A stretch of 64,000 nucleotides of DNA from Eucommia ulmoides (lineage: Eukaryota; Streptophyta; Magnoliopsida; Garryales; Eucommiaceae), in NCBI GenBank assembly GCA_016647705.1, contig CM028328.1:42291429-42355428 (forward strand). The letters are read 5' to 3'. The notes below the pieces were generated by a model, which was not told the origin of the DNA, searched no databases, and worked only from the letters and a program-made list of their open reading frames with translations. Made by a program: the position numbers and the translations under genes. Shown in pieces: positions 23,004 through 34,790 of the stretch. Each line of letters begins with the position of its first letter. Positions within the stretch are counted from its first letter, which is position 1.

Positions 23004-23366
23004 TTAAAGATCATAAAAATCATTTTTCAAAACCTCAGTCTCATCCTCAAGAGACTCAATTTTCTCACACAATTTACTAATTTCAGATAAAGCATTTTTA
23101 AACTCAACAGTTTCAAAATATTTGTCAGAATTTTTTTTCTTGAGAGATTTGACTGTACTAAACTTCTTATTTTCAAGAGTTGCAATTTTTTGCTCTAGTT
23201 TAAAATTCTCTTTTCCAAAAACATACGTAAGAGCAATAAGCGTCTCAATAGACTTATCTGCATTCTCATCATTGCCAATTGTATCAGTCTTATTATCAGA
23301 ACAATAAATATTAGAAGAAGTAGAATCAACAGTAGTATACATAACTTCATAATCAAGACACTCCAT
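23004..23366 (-). CDS. N-terminal gag-like coiled-coil ORF of the Sirevirus-like element
   Basis: A 120-residue frame starting MECLDYEVMYTTVDS, 60 bp inside the internal region after the 5' LTR. From about residue 50 it is a continuous heptad-like coiled coil (KENFKLEQKIATLENKK, ISKLCEKIESLEDETEVLKN). This architecture (coiled coil then zinc knuckle) is common in the C-terminal half of copia gag. The expected N-terminal gag domain is absent, so the element has lost sequence here. Confidence 0.5.
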   Translation of the reverse strand: MECLDYEVMYTTVDSTSSNIYCSDNKTDTIGNDENADKSIETLIALTYVFGKENFKLEQKIATLENKKFSTVKSLKKKNSDKYFETVEFKNALSEISKLCEKIESLEDETEVLKNDFYDL

Positions 23367-23425
23367 GAGATCATGTTTAATTATATTGTGAAGTATATTG
23401 AGCTAAAACCAGTTTTGATGTCAAT

Positions 23426-25601
23426 TGTTGGCCTAGTGAGCTACCCAAGAGGGGGATGAATTGGGTAGTATTAAAAATTATCAGAATAATAATACTTCAA
23501 AAATCAAACAATTAATTTTATCCTCCAATTAATTATTATCTTTATAGCAACAGATAAGTGTAATAAGCTCTAAGTGCACACCCAAACAACACAAGATAAA
23601 ATAAAAAAAATAAATAATGTAGTACATACCGATATATCCTAGTTCACCAAGCTACTCTTGGTTAATCCAGTCATCCGAGCCCCACGGAGAGTCGCACCTA
23701 CTAAACTCAAGATTCCTTTAAAGGAAGGAACCAAACCCTTACAAAGATTCTTTTCACAGGCTCAGAATCAACCTTTACAAATTCCTTTTTACAGGTTCAG
23801 GAATAACCTCTACTTTTTACAGGCTCAAGAATAACCTAATTCTTTTTTAAACTAAGGCTAAAGAATCAAAACCTCACAAATACTCCAAATATATTTTTAC
23901 CCAATAAGGATTAAACCGTTACAAAATTGCTCACAAATCAATTCAATTCAGGAAAAATTGCTATCTCAATCTCTTTACAGGAAGAGACTGAAACCAATTA
24001 CCCTTATATTAAATACTCCCAATAGTATTCAATCCGTCACTCTACTCACCAATTACAAATTGATAAGTGATTTTTCTCACTCGGAGTTTCTACTATCCCA
24101 AATAAATTAGAACTCAATTAATATCCCAAAATTAGTGATAGAAAAGTGAGATATTCAAAATCTGATTTTAAACAAAAAATGGATGGCACGTAATTGAGCA
24201 CGTAATCAGATTTATTCAAGAAATTGTTTCAAAAATATTTTTCAATAAAAAATCAAAAAACAATTTCTAAAGATCAAATTCCAAATATAATCAAGCAATA
24301 CTAAATAGAAAATAATTTGGAAAGATCTCACCTGAAATCCACCGAAAGAATAATTATAGCAATATCACTTCAGATTCGGTAGCAACAATGATCCACAGTA
24401 AATAATTCTCAAGAATAATTCTTAGAAAAACTCTCACAATTCTCTTAATATGATTTCTCTTAGAAAAACTCAGTATAATTCTCTTGATCTCTCTCTCTAA
24501 TATAAAAAAATGCAGGTCTATATAAATGAGAATAAAATAAGCTCTCTAACAGCTAGTTCCCACTTGTTATGACATTTAATTGCTCTTATAGACCCCTTAT
24601 ATCATTAAGACTTCATCCTGGTTCAAATTACTTAATTATAGCTTTTAAACTTCTCAATTAAGTCCCCCAAATGTTTCTCAATTACAATTAAAAAGGATAG
24701 AAACAATTATATATACCAAATTAAAAAATATTCAAACTTAATGAACCATATCTATAAGGGTATCATAATATATGTTGTATATCTCAAATAACATTAAATC
24801 CCTAAAATACCTCGTGAATCTTAACCATAAAACGACTAGTAACGGCTACTTTTGGAATAAAATCTGGAATTCCATAATATCCTAAAACAGTGCCATAAGT
24901 CGACTTACCAATAACCATCGGTCGACCGCTAGATTCAAGATGTAGCCAATCCAAAAATGCACAACCCATCAGTCGACCTAGAGATTCAGAGAGTTACATT
25001 TATGGTCACAGGTTGACCGTTCTGTCGACTTATCGATACAGAGTGTTCATATTTAAGCACCGATTGACCTATCTGTTGACCAAGAGATACATAGACTTTT
25101 CTTTCTATGCTCTGGTCGACTTACCTGTCAACTTACTAATGCCAGAACACTTCTCTCAATTCGTTTTTAATCCATTTTCATTGACGTTTTCATCTCTTAA
25201 CCAATTTCTTTTCTCGGTTAGCTCCACTAAATACTTAAATTCAATTTTAATTAATTATTATTATTTCTTTTTCAATTACTCATAGGAGCAAATAATTTAA
25301 CTAATTAGGATACTATTAAAAACACATATTTATAAAAAGCATTAAAAAAACTTTTTGTGTCGTGTGTGATCCTAATTGGGATATTAAGAGTTGAAATTTA
25401 ATCTGAGTTATTTTTCCTAGGTTCTTCAAATTCTTCAACCTCTTAATCATTCATCATTTTTGTCATCATATTTTAGCATCTATTCACTACTTGTCATCAT
25501 CTCTTCATCATTGGAACTAATAAACTGAAACACTCAATTAAACCGTTAGTTCCACAAAAAACATCAGCCTTTAATTTTCCATCAAAATCTTAGTATCAAC
25601 A
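23426..25601 (-). repeat. 5' LTR of the Sirevirus-like element
   Basis: A 2,176-bp LTR, tgttggcctag to gtatcaaca on the plus strand. It contains several ggtcgac/gtcgacc motifs (24900-25130). The minus strand next to it (attgacatcaaaactgg) is not a standard tRNA-iMet site. Confidence 0.8.
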
Positions 25602-25606
25602 GTATT

Positions 25607-26317
25607 AGTTATAGATTTCCCTATGTTGCGCTAATATCTAGATCTAGGGCTTGACGTAATCTTGTTTGAACCGTCTTTTAAATATTTTATTAATTGTTAG
25701 TTTTAATTCCGTTTTTATACCTCTCTATTTAATGCATTTGATTCATGTGGCCAATGAGAGTGCTTAGTATTGGTTGTTGTGAGTCCAGGAGCAGATCAAC
25801 ACCTAATTAATCAAGTTGGGAATTTAGGATTTTGGGAGACCGGGAGGTGATCAAGTTCTAGATTTATTATCTAGGTTTCCTATTCAATTGTGTTTACCTT
25901 CTTAGTGCTTATAATTTATGCTTCCACATGATATTTTGGTTGATTTGAGAACTTGGGATTTGATACTTGGGAGAGATAGTGAGGGAGCACGAGGACCTTG
26001 ATTATTGAATGAATGGAATTGACTAATAATTATTTAATAGGATAACATGGAAATAACGATATGAAATCAAACCCCTAGAACATTTGTGCATAGAAAATTC
26101 ATATTTTATTTTATTTTTGTATTTATATTTATTTTAGTTATTTTAGTTTTAAAAAAATCCAAATTTTGAACGTCTAAATAAAGTTAGGTTACGACAATAA
26201 TGGTACTTAACGGCGATCTAAACCAATCCCTACAGACATGAAAACCCTACTCTTCCTATACTATTAAAAGTTGATTCGTACACTTGCGGTTTGTAGCAAC
26301 ATAAAAATTGGCTACCA
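25607..26317 (+). repeat. Athila-like 5' LTR, second part
   Basis: It continues the LTR broken at 15753 and matches the second half of 28510-30122, with a deletion relative to that copy around 25755. It ends ggctacca, followed by agtttttggcgttg. Confidence 0.72.
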
Positions 26318-28509
26318 AGTTTTTGGCGTTGTTGTCGGGGATTAACTTTTAGATTGTTGTTAATATTGTGAATAAGTAACTTGATTTTAATTTAGGCATT
26401 TATTTTATTTTTAATTTTTGTTTTTAGTTTTGTTTGTTTTGCGAGGTACTTGGAGATGGCTTATCAACAAGTCCTCATGAGTTTTTCTCAACAAGATTCC
26501 AAGCCATTTTATTGTACTTGAAAAATATATAAAGAGTTGTTCATTCGGTTCCCAAATCATGGTTTCCCGAAGGAGCGTCAACTACCAAACTTCCTGACAG
26601 GTTAGCAACCGCAACAAGAACATGGGTAGAATGAGGAAATGGTACCACATCTTTCTACGAACTAACCGCGAATGAAGCCTTTTGGATGTTAGAAGACATG
26701 GTGGATTTTTACTGTCAGAGTTGGAATTATTCAACAAGTTACCAAAACTTGGGGGATAGTTCTAACATTTTGACCCCAGACCAATTTGTGGAGTCTTCCC
26801 CCACCCTGGAAGAAATGTCAACTGCATTCATGGGGAAAATTCAGATTATCATGAGGGAAACTCATGACCGTCTCAATAAGCATGAGGATCGTCTTGACAA
26901 AATTGAGACGACTTGCATTGAAATCGACGCGACTATAAAGTCCGTTGAGATGCAAATCGGTAAACTTGTTAGCTATATTGAGACTAAGTCAGGAACGGTG
27001 CCACTGAGAGACACACAAGCCACATTCACTGAAGCTACCATGAGGAACTGAATACAAATAGGAGGAACTTGGGTGTGTTTAATGATGATGATTCGAATGA
27101 GGAGGAAATCTAAGAATTGACCGACGATGAAGAATCACAAGATGAGAACTGTGATTTTTCACCTTTTGAGATCCAAATTTTGATGCCACCACCGATAAAA
27201 AATGATCACATCTATGAGGATCCGATGTGGCTCACTTGTCCTCCAACACCTCTAGTAATGTTCATTCATGCTCACCAAGCACGTATACCGGAACCGAGTC
27301 ACGTTGAGAATACATGCAAATCACTGCCAATTTATTCAATTTTGAGATGAAATGACTTAAAATTGATGTTGAGTTTAGACACTTGATGTTCTCTTAGGTC
27401 TTTTGAAATGTATATTATTGAGATTTCTGTATGCTTGATTTGTATTAATTGAAGTTTACTTTTGACTTTATACAATGAGCACCGTGAATCATGATCACTT
27501 GGCCTTTTGAGTACTTGAAAAATATTTATGTGCTTTAGGTAGGCTTTGACATCTGGTGAACACTAGAACCCATTTTAGTGAAACTGGAGGCGAAATACTA
27601 GGTACTGTGTTGTTGGAGAATGACTGAGGCATTATTTTTGGATCGTTTGGGCCATTGAAGCTAACCCTGAAAAATTGTTTATCATTCGTTACCCCTGTTG
27701 AGCCTTATTGCCTAATTATTTCATTACCCATATTTGTGCATCCACCCCACTAAACGCATTTTCACTTCCTAAACCTATCATTTATTTGTATTGTTGTATG
27801 GATTATTGAGCGTAAGGACTATCATGGGCTATATTTGGAAAGTCATTGGTGAAATGGGTTGTGTATTTAATTTTGTTTTTGAATTGTTTATGTTAAAAAA
27901 GAAGAAGTGTGTTTTAGTTTATTCTGTGAATAATACCTTATGGGATCGATCGAAAGAAGACATTTGATGAAAAATGGAGTCGGTGATTTTTTTTTAGAAA
28001 TTGTGCAAGATCCACGAGTTGTGAGACATGCCTAGGTGATTTGAGCCTAAAAATGACATTCCCATCTACCTTTTTCCCTAGCCATACATTATAACCTGCA
28101 AAATCCTTTTGATCTCCAATGATATATGTACCTACACAATTAGTGAAGAGTGACACAAAAAATAGGCCTATGGTTGTTCTTACATTTACTATCTAGAGAG
28201 TGTTCATTGTCTCATTTGCACATAAATTTATTCGAGGCTCATTTGGATGGGTGAGAATAATTGTGCATGCACTCGAGTGTCTTGAGTAGGTTAAAAGTGA
28301 TACTTAAGGTTGAAATTCTAGATAATCTGAATATGTGCATTTACTTTGAGCTTGGAGCATTTTGTGGTTGCGAAGATTATTGCATGGTTGTTGATTCGAT
28401 ACGAAATGCACATATTTATCGTAGCATTTTAGTACTTGATTTGTGTTTTGTCTTCTATTTTTTTTTTCTTCTACTTGAAGACAAGCAATTTTTTAAGTTT
28501 GGGGGTATT
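26318..28509 (+). other. Internal region of the Athila-like element
   Basis: It opens with a tRNA-Asp-type primer-binding site and ends with a polypurine-like tract. Between them are a gag remnant and non-coding sequence. There is no protease, RT, RNase H or integrase similarity. Confidence 0.65.
26686..27350 (+). pseudogene. Athila-type gag C-terminal remnant
   Basis: Two consecutive frames (26686-27051 and 27117-27350). The first has a coiled coil (MRETHDRLNKHEDRLDKIE) and the segment SVEMQIGKLVSYIETKSG, which corresponds to the conserved 'exQigqLa' region of Athila gag. The second is acidic and then proline-rich. Frameshift and stops separate them. The N-terminal gag domain and zinc knuckle are not visible. 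Confidence 0.5.
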
Positions 28510-30122
28510 TGATGAGGAGTTTATTTACCAAAAAATCAAGTACTTTTAGATTCAAATATTTATATTTTCAAGCATTTTTGTTAGTTTAATATATTTTTGT
28601 GCTGTTTTGTTGAAATACAAATAAATGGGAGAAACGGTATAAAATGAGTACAGGTGCAGTAACTTCAAGATTGATTTTTTTCCATGATGTAATCCGAATT
28701 TGGAAAAACTCATAACATGGAAGTTGTATATCTATGTCTTAGATTTCCATATAGTTTTGAATCACCTCAATTAGAGTTTGGAAGAGAAATTTATGGCTAA
28801 AATACAAACAGGTGTTGGATTTGCCAAAACTGCGTTGCAGCGCGTTTTCCACAGTGAGCTACTATCCATAGCGACCTGCAGCACCCAAAAGTGCACTGCA
28901 ACACACTCCCATCTATGCCCAAACCTAAAAGCACGCTGTTTTTGCACTGCAACACCGACGGTCGAATCTGAAACATAATTAGGGCATTCTTGGCACATTT
29001 TGGAAAAAGGGAGAAATCCAAGAGAAGGACGAGAACAGGAAGAGAGAAGGGGTGAGATTAAATATTTGGAGCAAAACTTCTCTACAAAATCTTATTTGGA
29101 TTTGTTTTCTTTTCCCTAATCTTTCTTAAATTTGTATTTGTATTTTACATTTATGAAATTCTTGACTGTATTAATTATAGATTTTTCTATGTTGAGCTAA
29201 TATCTAAATCTAGGGCTTGACGTAATCTCGTTCGAACTGTGTTTTGAATATTTTGTTAATTATTAGTTTTAATTCCATTTTTATGCCTCTCTATATTTAA
29301 TGCATTTGATTTATGTGGCCAATAAGTTAAATGATTTTAGGTTGTGAATTTTATGCTCGGGAGAGATTGAATTCGTAACCGGAATTGCGAGTGCATAATT
29401 TAGGTTGTTGTGAGTCTGGGAGGAGATCAATACCTAATTAATTGAGTTGAGAATTTAGGATTTGGTAAGACTGAGAGGTGATCAAGTTCTAGATTAATCA
29501 ACTAGGTTTTCTATTTAATTGTGTTTGCCTTTTTAGTGCTTCCAATTTATACTTCCACATAATATTTTGGTTTATTTAAGAACTTGGGATTTGATACTCA
29601 AGAGAGGTAATTTCGGGATTGGATTTAGGATAAACATAACGTAAATTTTGATAGATCGGGAGATATTTAAAACTTGCGTAATCGATAAGGTTGGGTATAA
29701 CGAATTTTTTCACCTAAATACTAGATGGAGATATCAGTATTGAAGTGTTTACATATTCTCTCACTTGACACTCAAGAGAGGTAGTGAGGGAGTACGAGAA
29801 CCTTGATTGTTGAATGAATATAATTGACTAATTATTACTTAATAGGATAACATGGGAATAACGAGATAAAATCAAGCCCCTAGAACATTTGTGCATAGAA
29901 AATCCATATTTTACTTTATTTTTGTATTTATCTTTATTTTAGTTATTTTAGTTTAAAAAAAACCCAAATTTTGGACACCTAAATAAAGTTAGGTTACAAC
30001 AATTGCAGTACTTAACGACGATCTGAACCAATCTTTGTGGATAAAACAACCCTACTCTTCTTATACAATTAAAACTTGACCCGTATACTTGTGGTTTGTA
30101 GTGACATAAAAATTCATTGCCA
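28510..30122 (+). repeat. Athila-like 3' LTR
   Basis: A 1,613-bp LTR matching the split 5' LTR. It has tgatgaggag at the start, ttgcca at the end, and the aataaagttaggttacaac segment near 29980 shared by all Athila-type LTRs in the window. It lacks the CCGC...GCGG palindrome array seen in the other Athila-type LTRs. Confidence 0.78.
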
Positions 30123-30530
30123 ACGTTCCTGGAGTCAATTCCAGAACAAATATGGTTTACCTCCTAGCTGGAGAAACAAACCGAGAACAGAAGAGAAAGG
30201 CCCGTGAGGCTAGACAAAAGCCTGATGGTAGAGGTGCGATGGTGTAAACGAGCAAAGTAGGACCAACGATAGCATTCAACAACGAGAATAGTACCGGTGG
30301 GAAGGATTATGTTACCCGTTGCGACCAACGAACATGGGGGTGGATCGACCAAGGCCATGGAGTTCACCATAATGGACTTAATGACCCTATATAACGCCAT
30401 CGTGGGGCGTCCTTGGCTCCATGCAATGGGAGCCGTAACGTCAACACTTCATCAATGTGTTAAATACGTGAAGCACGGTGAGGTGGTAACCATCTGTGGC
30501 GATTAGGCCACATCCAAGCAATGTTTAATG
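30123..30530 (+). pseudogene. Tat protease region remnant
   Basis: Conceptual frame around 30297-30506 contains GRIMLPVATNEHG and TIMDLMTLYNAIVGRPWLHA, the C-terminal part of Tat-type aspartic proteases (lPv...YNaIlGRp). The catalytic DSG is missing, because the nested insertion and a deletion removed the preceding gag-protease sequence. Several stops are present. Confidence 0.65.
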
Positions 30531-30910
30531 ATGATGAATAAGAGGAAGAGGACTACCGAGCAATAGAGGGAGCATGTTAGAGATCAGATCAACGGCCCAG
30601 CTCAATAGAGGGAGAACGTTGGAGATTAGATCAACAACCCAGCTCAGCGACAGAGCAAGTCTCAAATCAACGATTCAGCTCAGAAACGGAAGTCTGCTGG
30701 AGCTCAGATCACCAGTATAGCCCAGAAGTGGGGTCTAAGTGAAGCTCGAGTTGACAACACAGCTCAACCTAGGAGATAAATGATTTCAGGAAATATCTCA
30801 GGGTTTTACGACCTGCTGAACGAGTTCAAGAAGTAACTTTCAACCAGGGAACCAAAAAGCTATCGATTGGCATGTTGCTGAGCCAACCTGAGGAGGAGAA
30901 ACTCATGTAA

Positions 30911-31805
30911 TTGTTAGAAAAGAATTTAGATGTGTTTGCTTGGGAACCTGAAGATATGAAGGGGATTAACCTTGAGGTGATGGTTCACCAGCTTAATATC
31001 TCAGAGTCCTACCCTCCAGTGAAACAAAAGAGAATGATGTTCAGTTTAGAGAAGAAAGAGGCAATAGAGTCTGAAGTACAAAGATTACTCGGAATAGTGT
31101 ATATAAGGGAGATGGTCTACCCAAAGTGGTTGACTAACCCAGTGTTGGTCAAAAAGAAGAATCAAAATAGAAGATATGCATGGATTTCACTTACTTGAAT
31201 CAGGTGTGCCCCAAGGACTACTACCCAATGCCCAGAATCGATCAAATGGTAGATGTAGCTGCTGGGCACGATCAAATGGTAGATGTAGTTGCTGGGCACG
31301 ATCAAATCGATCAATGATGGATGCCTATTCGGGATACAACCAAATATGGATAAACCATCCAGATGAGGAAGCAACGACTTTCATCTCCCCTAAAGGTACG
31401 TTTTGCTATAAAGTGATGCCTTTCGGTCTAAGAAATGTTAGGGCAACCTACCAGCGTCTTGTGAATCATATGTTCCAAGAAAGAATTGGAATAACTATAG
31501 AGGTTTATATAGATGATATGTTAGTTAAAAACTCTATGAAAGAAGATCACTTAGAGCATCTAGAAGAAGCTTTCGTAATACAAAGGAAGTACAACATGGA
31601 GCTGAACCTCGAGAAATGTGCCTTCGGGGTAACGTCGGGAAAATTACTAGGCTTTGTGGTGAACGAGGCAGGCATTACGATTGATGTTGGACAAATAGAA
31701 GCTGTCAAAAGGACGAAGTCCCCTACAACGATACGTGAAGTCCAAGTACTGACTGGGAGGTTAGCAACACTGAACAGGTTCATCTCTAAATTTACAAATA
31801 GATGA
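30911..31805 (+). pseudogene. Tat reverse transcriptase remnant
   Basis: Fragments in two frames (30911-31198 and 31176-31805). They carry FAWEPEDMKGI, VKQKRMMFSLEKKEAIESEV, CPKDYYPMPRIDQM and DAYSGYNQIWI, then the catalytic VYIDDMLVK (YIDD, about 31506-31517) and LLGFVV. A 30-bp tandem duplication (31244-31303) doubles the VDVAAGHDQM segment just before DAYSG. In active elements this enzyme copies the RNA genome; here frameshift and stops exclude function. Confidence 0.85.
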
Positions 31806-31823
31806 GCTCTCTTCTTCAAAATA

Positions 31824-32690
31824 TTGAGAAGGAGCAAACATTTTCATTGGGATGAAGAGAGCGGGCATGCCCTGCAGTCTATTAAAGATTGCCTGGGCTT
31901 TATGGAGACTTTAGCCAAGGTTGAGCCCGGAGATGATTTATATTTATACCTGGCAGTTACCACTATTAGGGTCAGGGCATCTCTATTTAAGGAATTCACA
32001 GAAGGGCAGATGCCAGTTTTCTATGTAAGAAAATCATTTGCACTAGCAGAGACCCGTTACACTAAACTCAAGAATCTCTCCCTGGCTCTGATAACCGCAG
32101 CCCGTAAGTTGCGACCTAACTTCCAAGCGCATGCAATCAATGTTCTGCTTTCGTATCCACTTAAGCCAGTAATACACAGACCATAGGTTTTGGGTTACCT
32201 CATGAAGTGGGTGGTAGACATGGGAGAATTCTACGTAACTTACAGACTGAGGACAATAATCAAATATCAAGTACTGACTGATTTCATTACTGAGCTAACA
32301 CCCCCAGATGGGGTGATCATGGAAGACGGAGAATGTTTGATAACCCCAATAAGACCTTGGAAACTATGGGTTGGCAGAGCATCAAACTCACGAGGACGTG
32401 GAATTGGCATAGTCCTAGAAACCCTGGAGGGTGATCAACTCAAGAAGATTGTACAACTCTGATTCAAAGCATCCGACCACGAGACAGAATACAAGGCGGT
32501 AATCCTGGGTCTGAACTTAGCAAATAAGATAGGGTCCCATGATGTGGAGGTTGGATCAGATTCATAACTCGTAGTCAACCAAATAAATGAGGCTTACGTA
32601 GTCAACGAATGGAGGTTACGCCTCTATGTCGATTAAGTGAAGTAGATAACGAAAGCCTTTGACATTTGCGAAGTTTAATCTATTCTAAGA
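31824..32690 (+). pseudogene. Tat double RNase H region remnant
   Basis: The first part (FHWDEESGHALQSIKDCL...LYLYLAVTTIRVRASLF...ETRYTKLKNLSLALITAARKL) is the RT-linked RNase H. The second part (WKLWVGRASNSRGRGIGIVLE...HETEYKAVILGLNLA...VEVGSDS) is an additional archaeal-type RNase H. The pair is characteristic of Tat-lineage elements. Stops at about 32184, 32460, 32566 and 32634 break the frame. Confidence 0.8.
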
Positions 32691-32940
32691 ACTGAGAATG
32701 AGAAAGCTGATGCACTATCAGTACTAGCATCGTTCTTTGACCTAGATCAGCAATCTGAGGTGGTGGACTATTTGGAGCAACCGTCCGTATCAGCTCAAAC
32801 CAAATCCTGTGCATGCATTGGGGGAGCTGGGGTGAGATGAAGACTGGAAAACTCCTTTGGTGTGTTACTTGAGTAAGGGAACATTACTAGATGATAAGGT
32901 GGTAGCATGAAAAGCCTTATACAAGGTATCAAGATATATC

Positions 32941-34080
32941 ATGATGGATGGTAAGTTATACCGAAGATCATTCACGCAACCCTTGTTGCTTTTCTTGGGG
33001 CCAAAAGAATCCACATATGTGATGCAAGAAATTCATGAGGGCATTTGTGAAAACCATCAGGGAGGACAAATCTTGGCACACAAGGCACTCACAATTGGAT
33101 GTTACTGGCCGACCATGCGCAGTGATACAAAAGAGCATGTCAGGAAGTGTGACAAATGCCAGCGGTTTTCAAAACACATCCGAGCTTCTTCTTAAGCACA
33201 AACACCTATCCAAAGCCCATGGCCCTTTACCCAATAGGGAATGGATGTCCTAGGACCGTTCACACTAGTACTTGGGAACAAGAAATATTTACTGATGGTG
33301 ATCAATTACTTCACCAAATGGGTAGAGGCTGAGGCATTCATGACAGTAAGAGAGAATAAAGTCAAGATCTTCCTTTGGAAGTAGGTGATATGTCATTTTG
33401 GCATCCCAACAGTGTTGATATTAGATAATGAGACCTCTTTTACCGGGAGAAAAGTTACTTGAATATACGACGAGTCGAAAATACAACACTGAACGTCAAG
33501 TCCAGCTTATCCACAAGCGAATAGGCAAACAAAGGTGACAAACAGATTCATCAAAGAAGCTCTCAAAAAACAGTTGGACGATATCAAAGGCAAATGGGTG
33601 GAAGAGCTACTTGCAATCTTATGGGCTTACCGTACAACTCCGAGCACAACCACAGGAGAAACGCCTTACTCCATGACGTACGGCACGGAGGCAGTAGTCC
33701 CAGTAGAGATCGGTTTACCTTCTAGATGAGATAACACAGCTAATCTCGTAGAAAATGAAGGACCAATACACTAATAGTTAGACCACCTAGAGGAGAAACG
33801 AAACCAGGCAGCAATGAGAATGGAAGCCTACAAAACAAAGATGGCAAGGACATTCAACCATGTAGTTCACCCAAGGCAATTCATGGTGGGAGAGCTAGTG
33901 CTTCAGATGGTAGTACGACACCGCCCCAAAGCTCGGTTAAGAAAACTAAACCCTAATTGGGAAGGGCCATACAAGGTGATCGAGGTGAATAAATCTGGGA
34001 CGTACTAGTTGGAAAATCTAGATGGAGTTCCAATCTCTTGGCCGTGGAACATTGCACATTTGCGAAAATGCTTTTTGTGA
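32941..34080 (+). pseudogene. Tat integrase remnant
   Basis: The HHCC zinc-binding part (HEGICENHQGG, then CDKCQRF) is at 32941-33195. The catalytic core follows, with GMDVLGPF, MVINYFTKWVEAEAF, FGIPTVLILDNE and AYPQANRQTKVTNRFIKEAL. Then come WAYRTTPSTTTGETPY and the C-terminal PRQFMVGELVL...NWEGPYKV. Multiple stops and at least one frameshift are present. Confidence 0.85.
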
Positions 34081-34209
34081 GTCCCCAGTTATTTGTCATA
34101 TTAGATTTAAAGGAAAATTGGTTATTATTTTGGTTGTAAACCTTTTAATAACCACTCATGGCTACTTATAGTCAACAAAGGCTTCAAACCACCTCTACAC
34201 TTAGAAAAT

Positions 34210-34790
34210 AAAGAAAATCAAAAGTGGGTTGCCAAGATCAGCTCACCTACTAACTGAGCTGCCAAGGTCAGCCCATCAAATCATTGAACTGCCTAACCAA
34301 TTCATCAAAATCGACTGAACTACCAAGGCCAGCCCAAATAAATACGTAACTGCCCAAATCAGTTCACGTACAGACTGGACTACCTAGCCTAGTTCGGCAA
34401 AATTAGCTGAGCTGCAAAAGCTAACCCAAATCAATATGTAATTGCCCAGCTTAGTTCACGTACAGACCGAACTGCTCAACTCAGTTCATCAAAATGGCTG
34501 AAATGCTAAGACTAGCCCAAATCAATGTGTAACTACCTAACTCAATTCACGTATATACCGAACTGCCCAGCCCAGTTTATTAAAACCGGTTGACCTACCA
34601 AGACCAACCCAATGGTCAAACAAAATATCAAGTTCAGTTCATCCTAAAACTAACAAGGTCAGCCCACCATCAATTAGCTTAGTACAACTAAAGCTGCTCA
34701 GGTCAGCACGACGTACCAACTAAGCTACTCATCCTGAGCTGCCCAGACTATTTCAGCAGGGGAGCTAAACAATTTACAACAGTTCATTAG
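34210..34790 (+). repeat. 91-bp tandem array downstream of Tat integrase
   Basis: Imperfect units containing gaactgcccaactcagttca and ttcacgtacagac recur with a 91-bp period (for example cagac at 34371, 34462 and its variant near 34554). It lies between the integrase and the antisense ORF. Such arrays are a known trait of Tat/Ogre 3' regions. Confidence 0.8.

Larger units (their letters stand above)
15754..25601 (-). mobile_element. Pol-less Sirevirus-like Ty1-copia element, nested in the Athila-like LTR
   Basis: A perfect 5-bp target duplication gtatt flanks it (15749-15753 and 25602-25606). The LTRs (15754-19604 with a nested insertion; 23426-25601) begin ttggcc and end at gaca/aaca on the plus strand, while all ORFs read on the minus strand. 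Near the 3' LTR the minus strand reads gatgacaaagggggagaat (about 19820), a purine-rich signature known from Sirevirus elements. Contents in minus-strand order are a coiled-coil gag-like ORF, a zinc-knuckle ORF, and a long ORF in the place where Sireviruses carry an extra (env-like) ORF. Protease, integrase, RT and RNase H are absent. Confidence 0.78.
15157..30122 (+). mobile_element. Athila-like Ty3-gypsy element lacking pol, nested in the Tat element
   Basis: LTR 1 (15157-15753 plus 25607-26317) and LTR 2 (28510-30122) share tgatgagga start, ctacca/ttgcca end and long interior stretches (agggcttgacgtaatct, agagcccctagaacatttgt-like). A primer-binding site tggcgttgttgtcggggat (26324 on) resembles the tRNA-Asp site of Athila elements. 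A polypurine-like aagtttgggggtat precedes LTR 2. Flanks atatt (15152-15156) and acgtt (30123-30127) fit a target duplication altered only by CpG transitions. The body is 2.2 kb with a gag remnant and no pol, so it is non-autonomous. Confidence 0.75.

Noticed and set aside
27938-28156. Minus-strand 72-residue frame in the Athila-like body
   Set aside because: It has weak resemblance to retroelement-derived peptides only, with no supporting motif. Left as non-coding.
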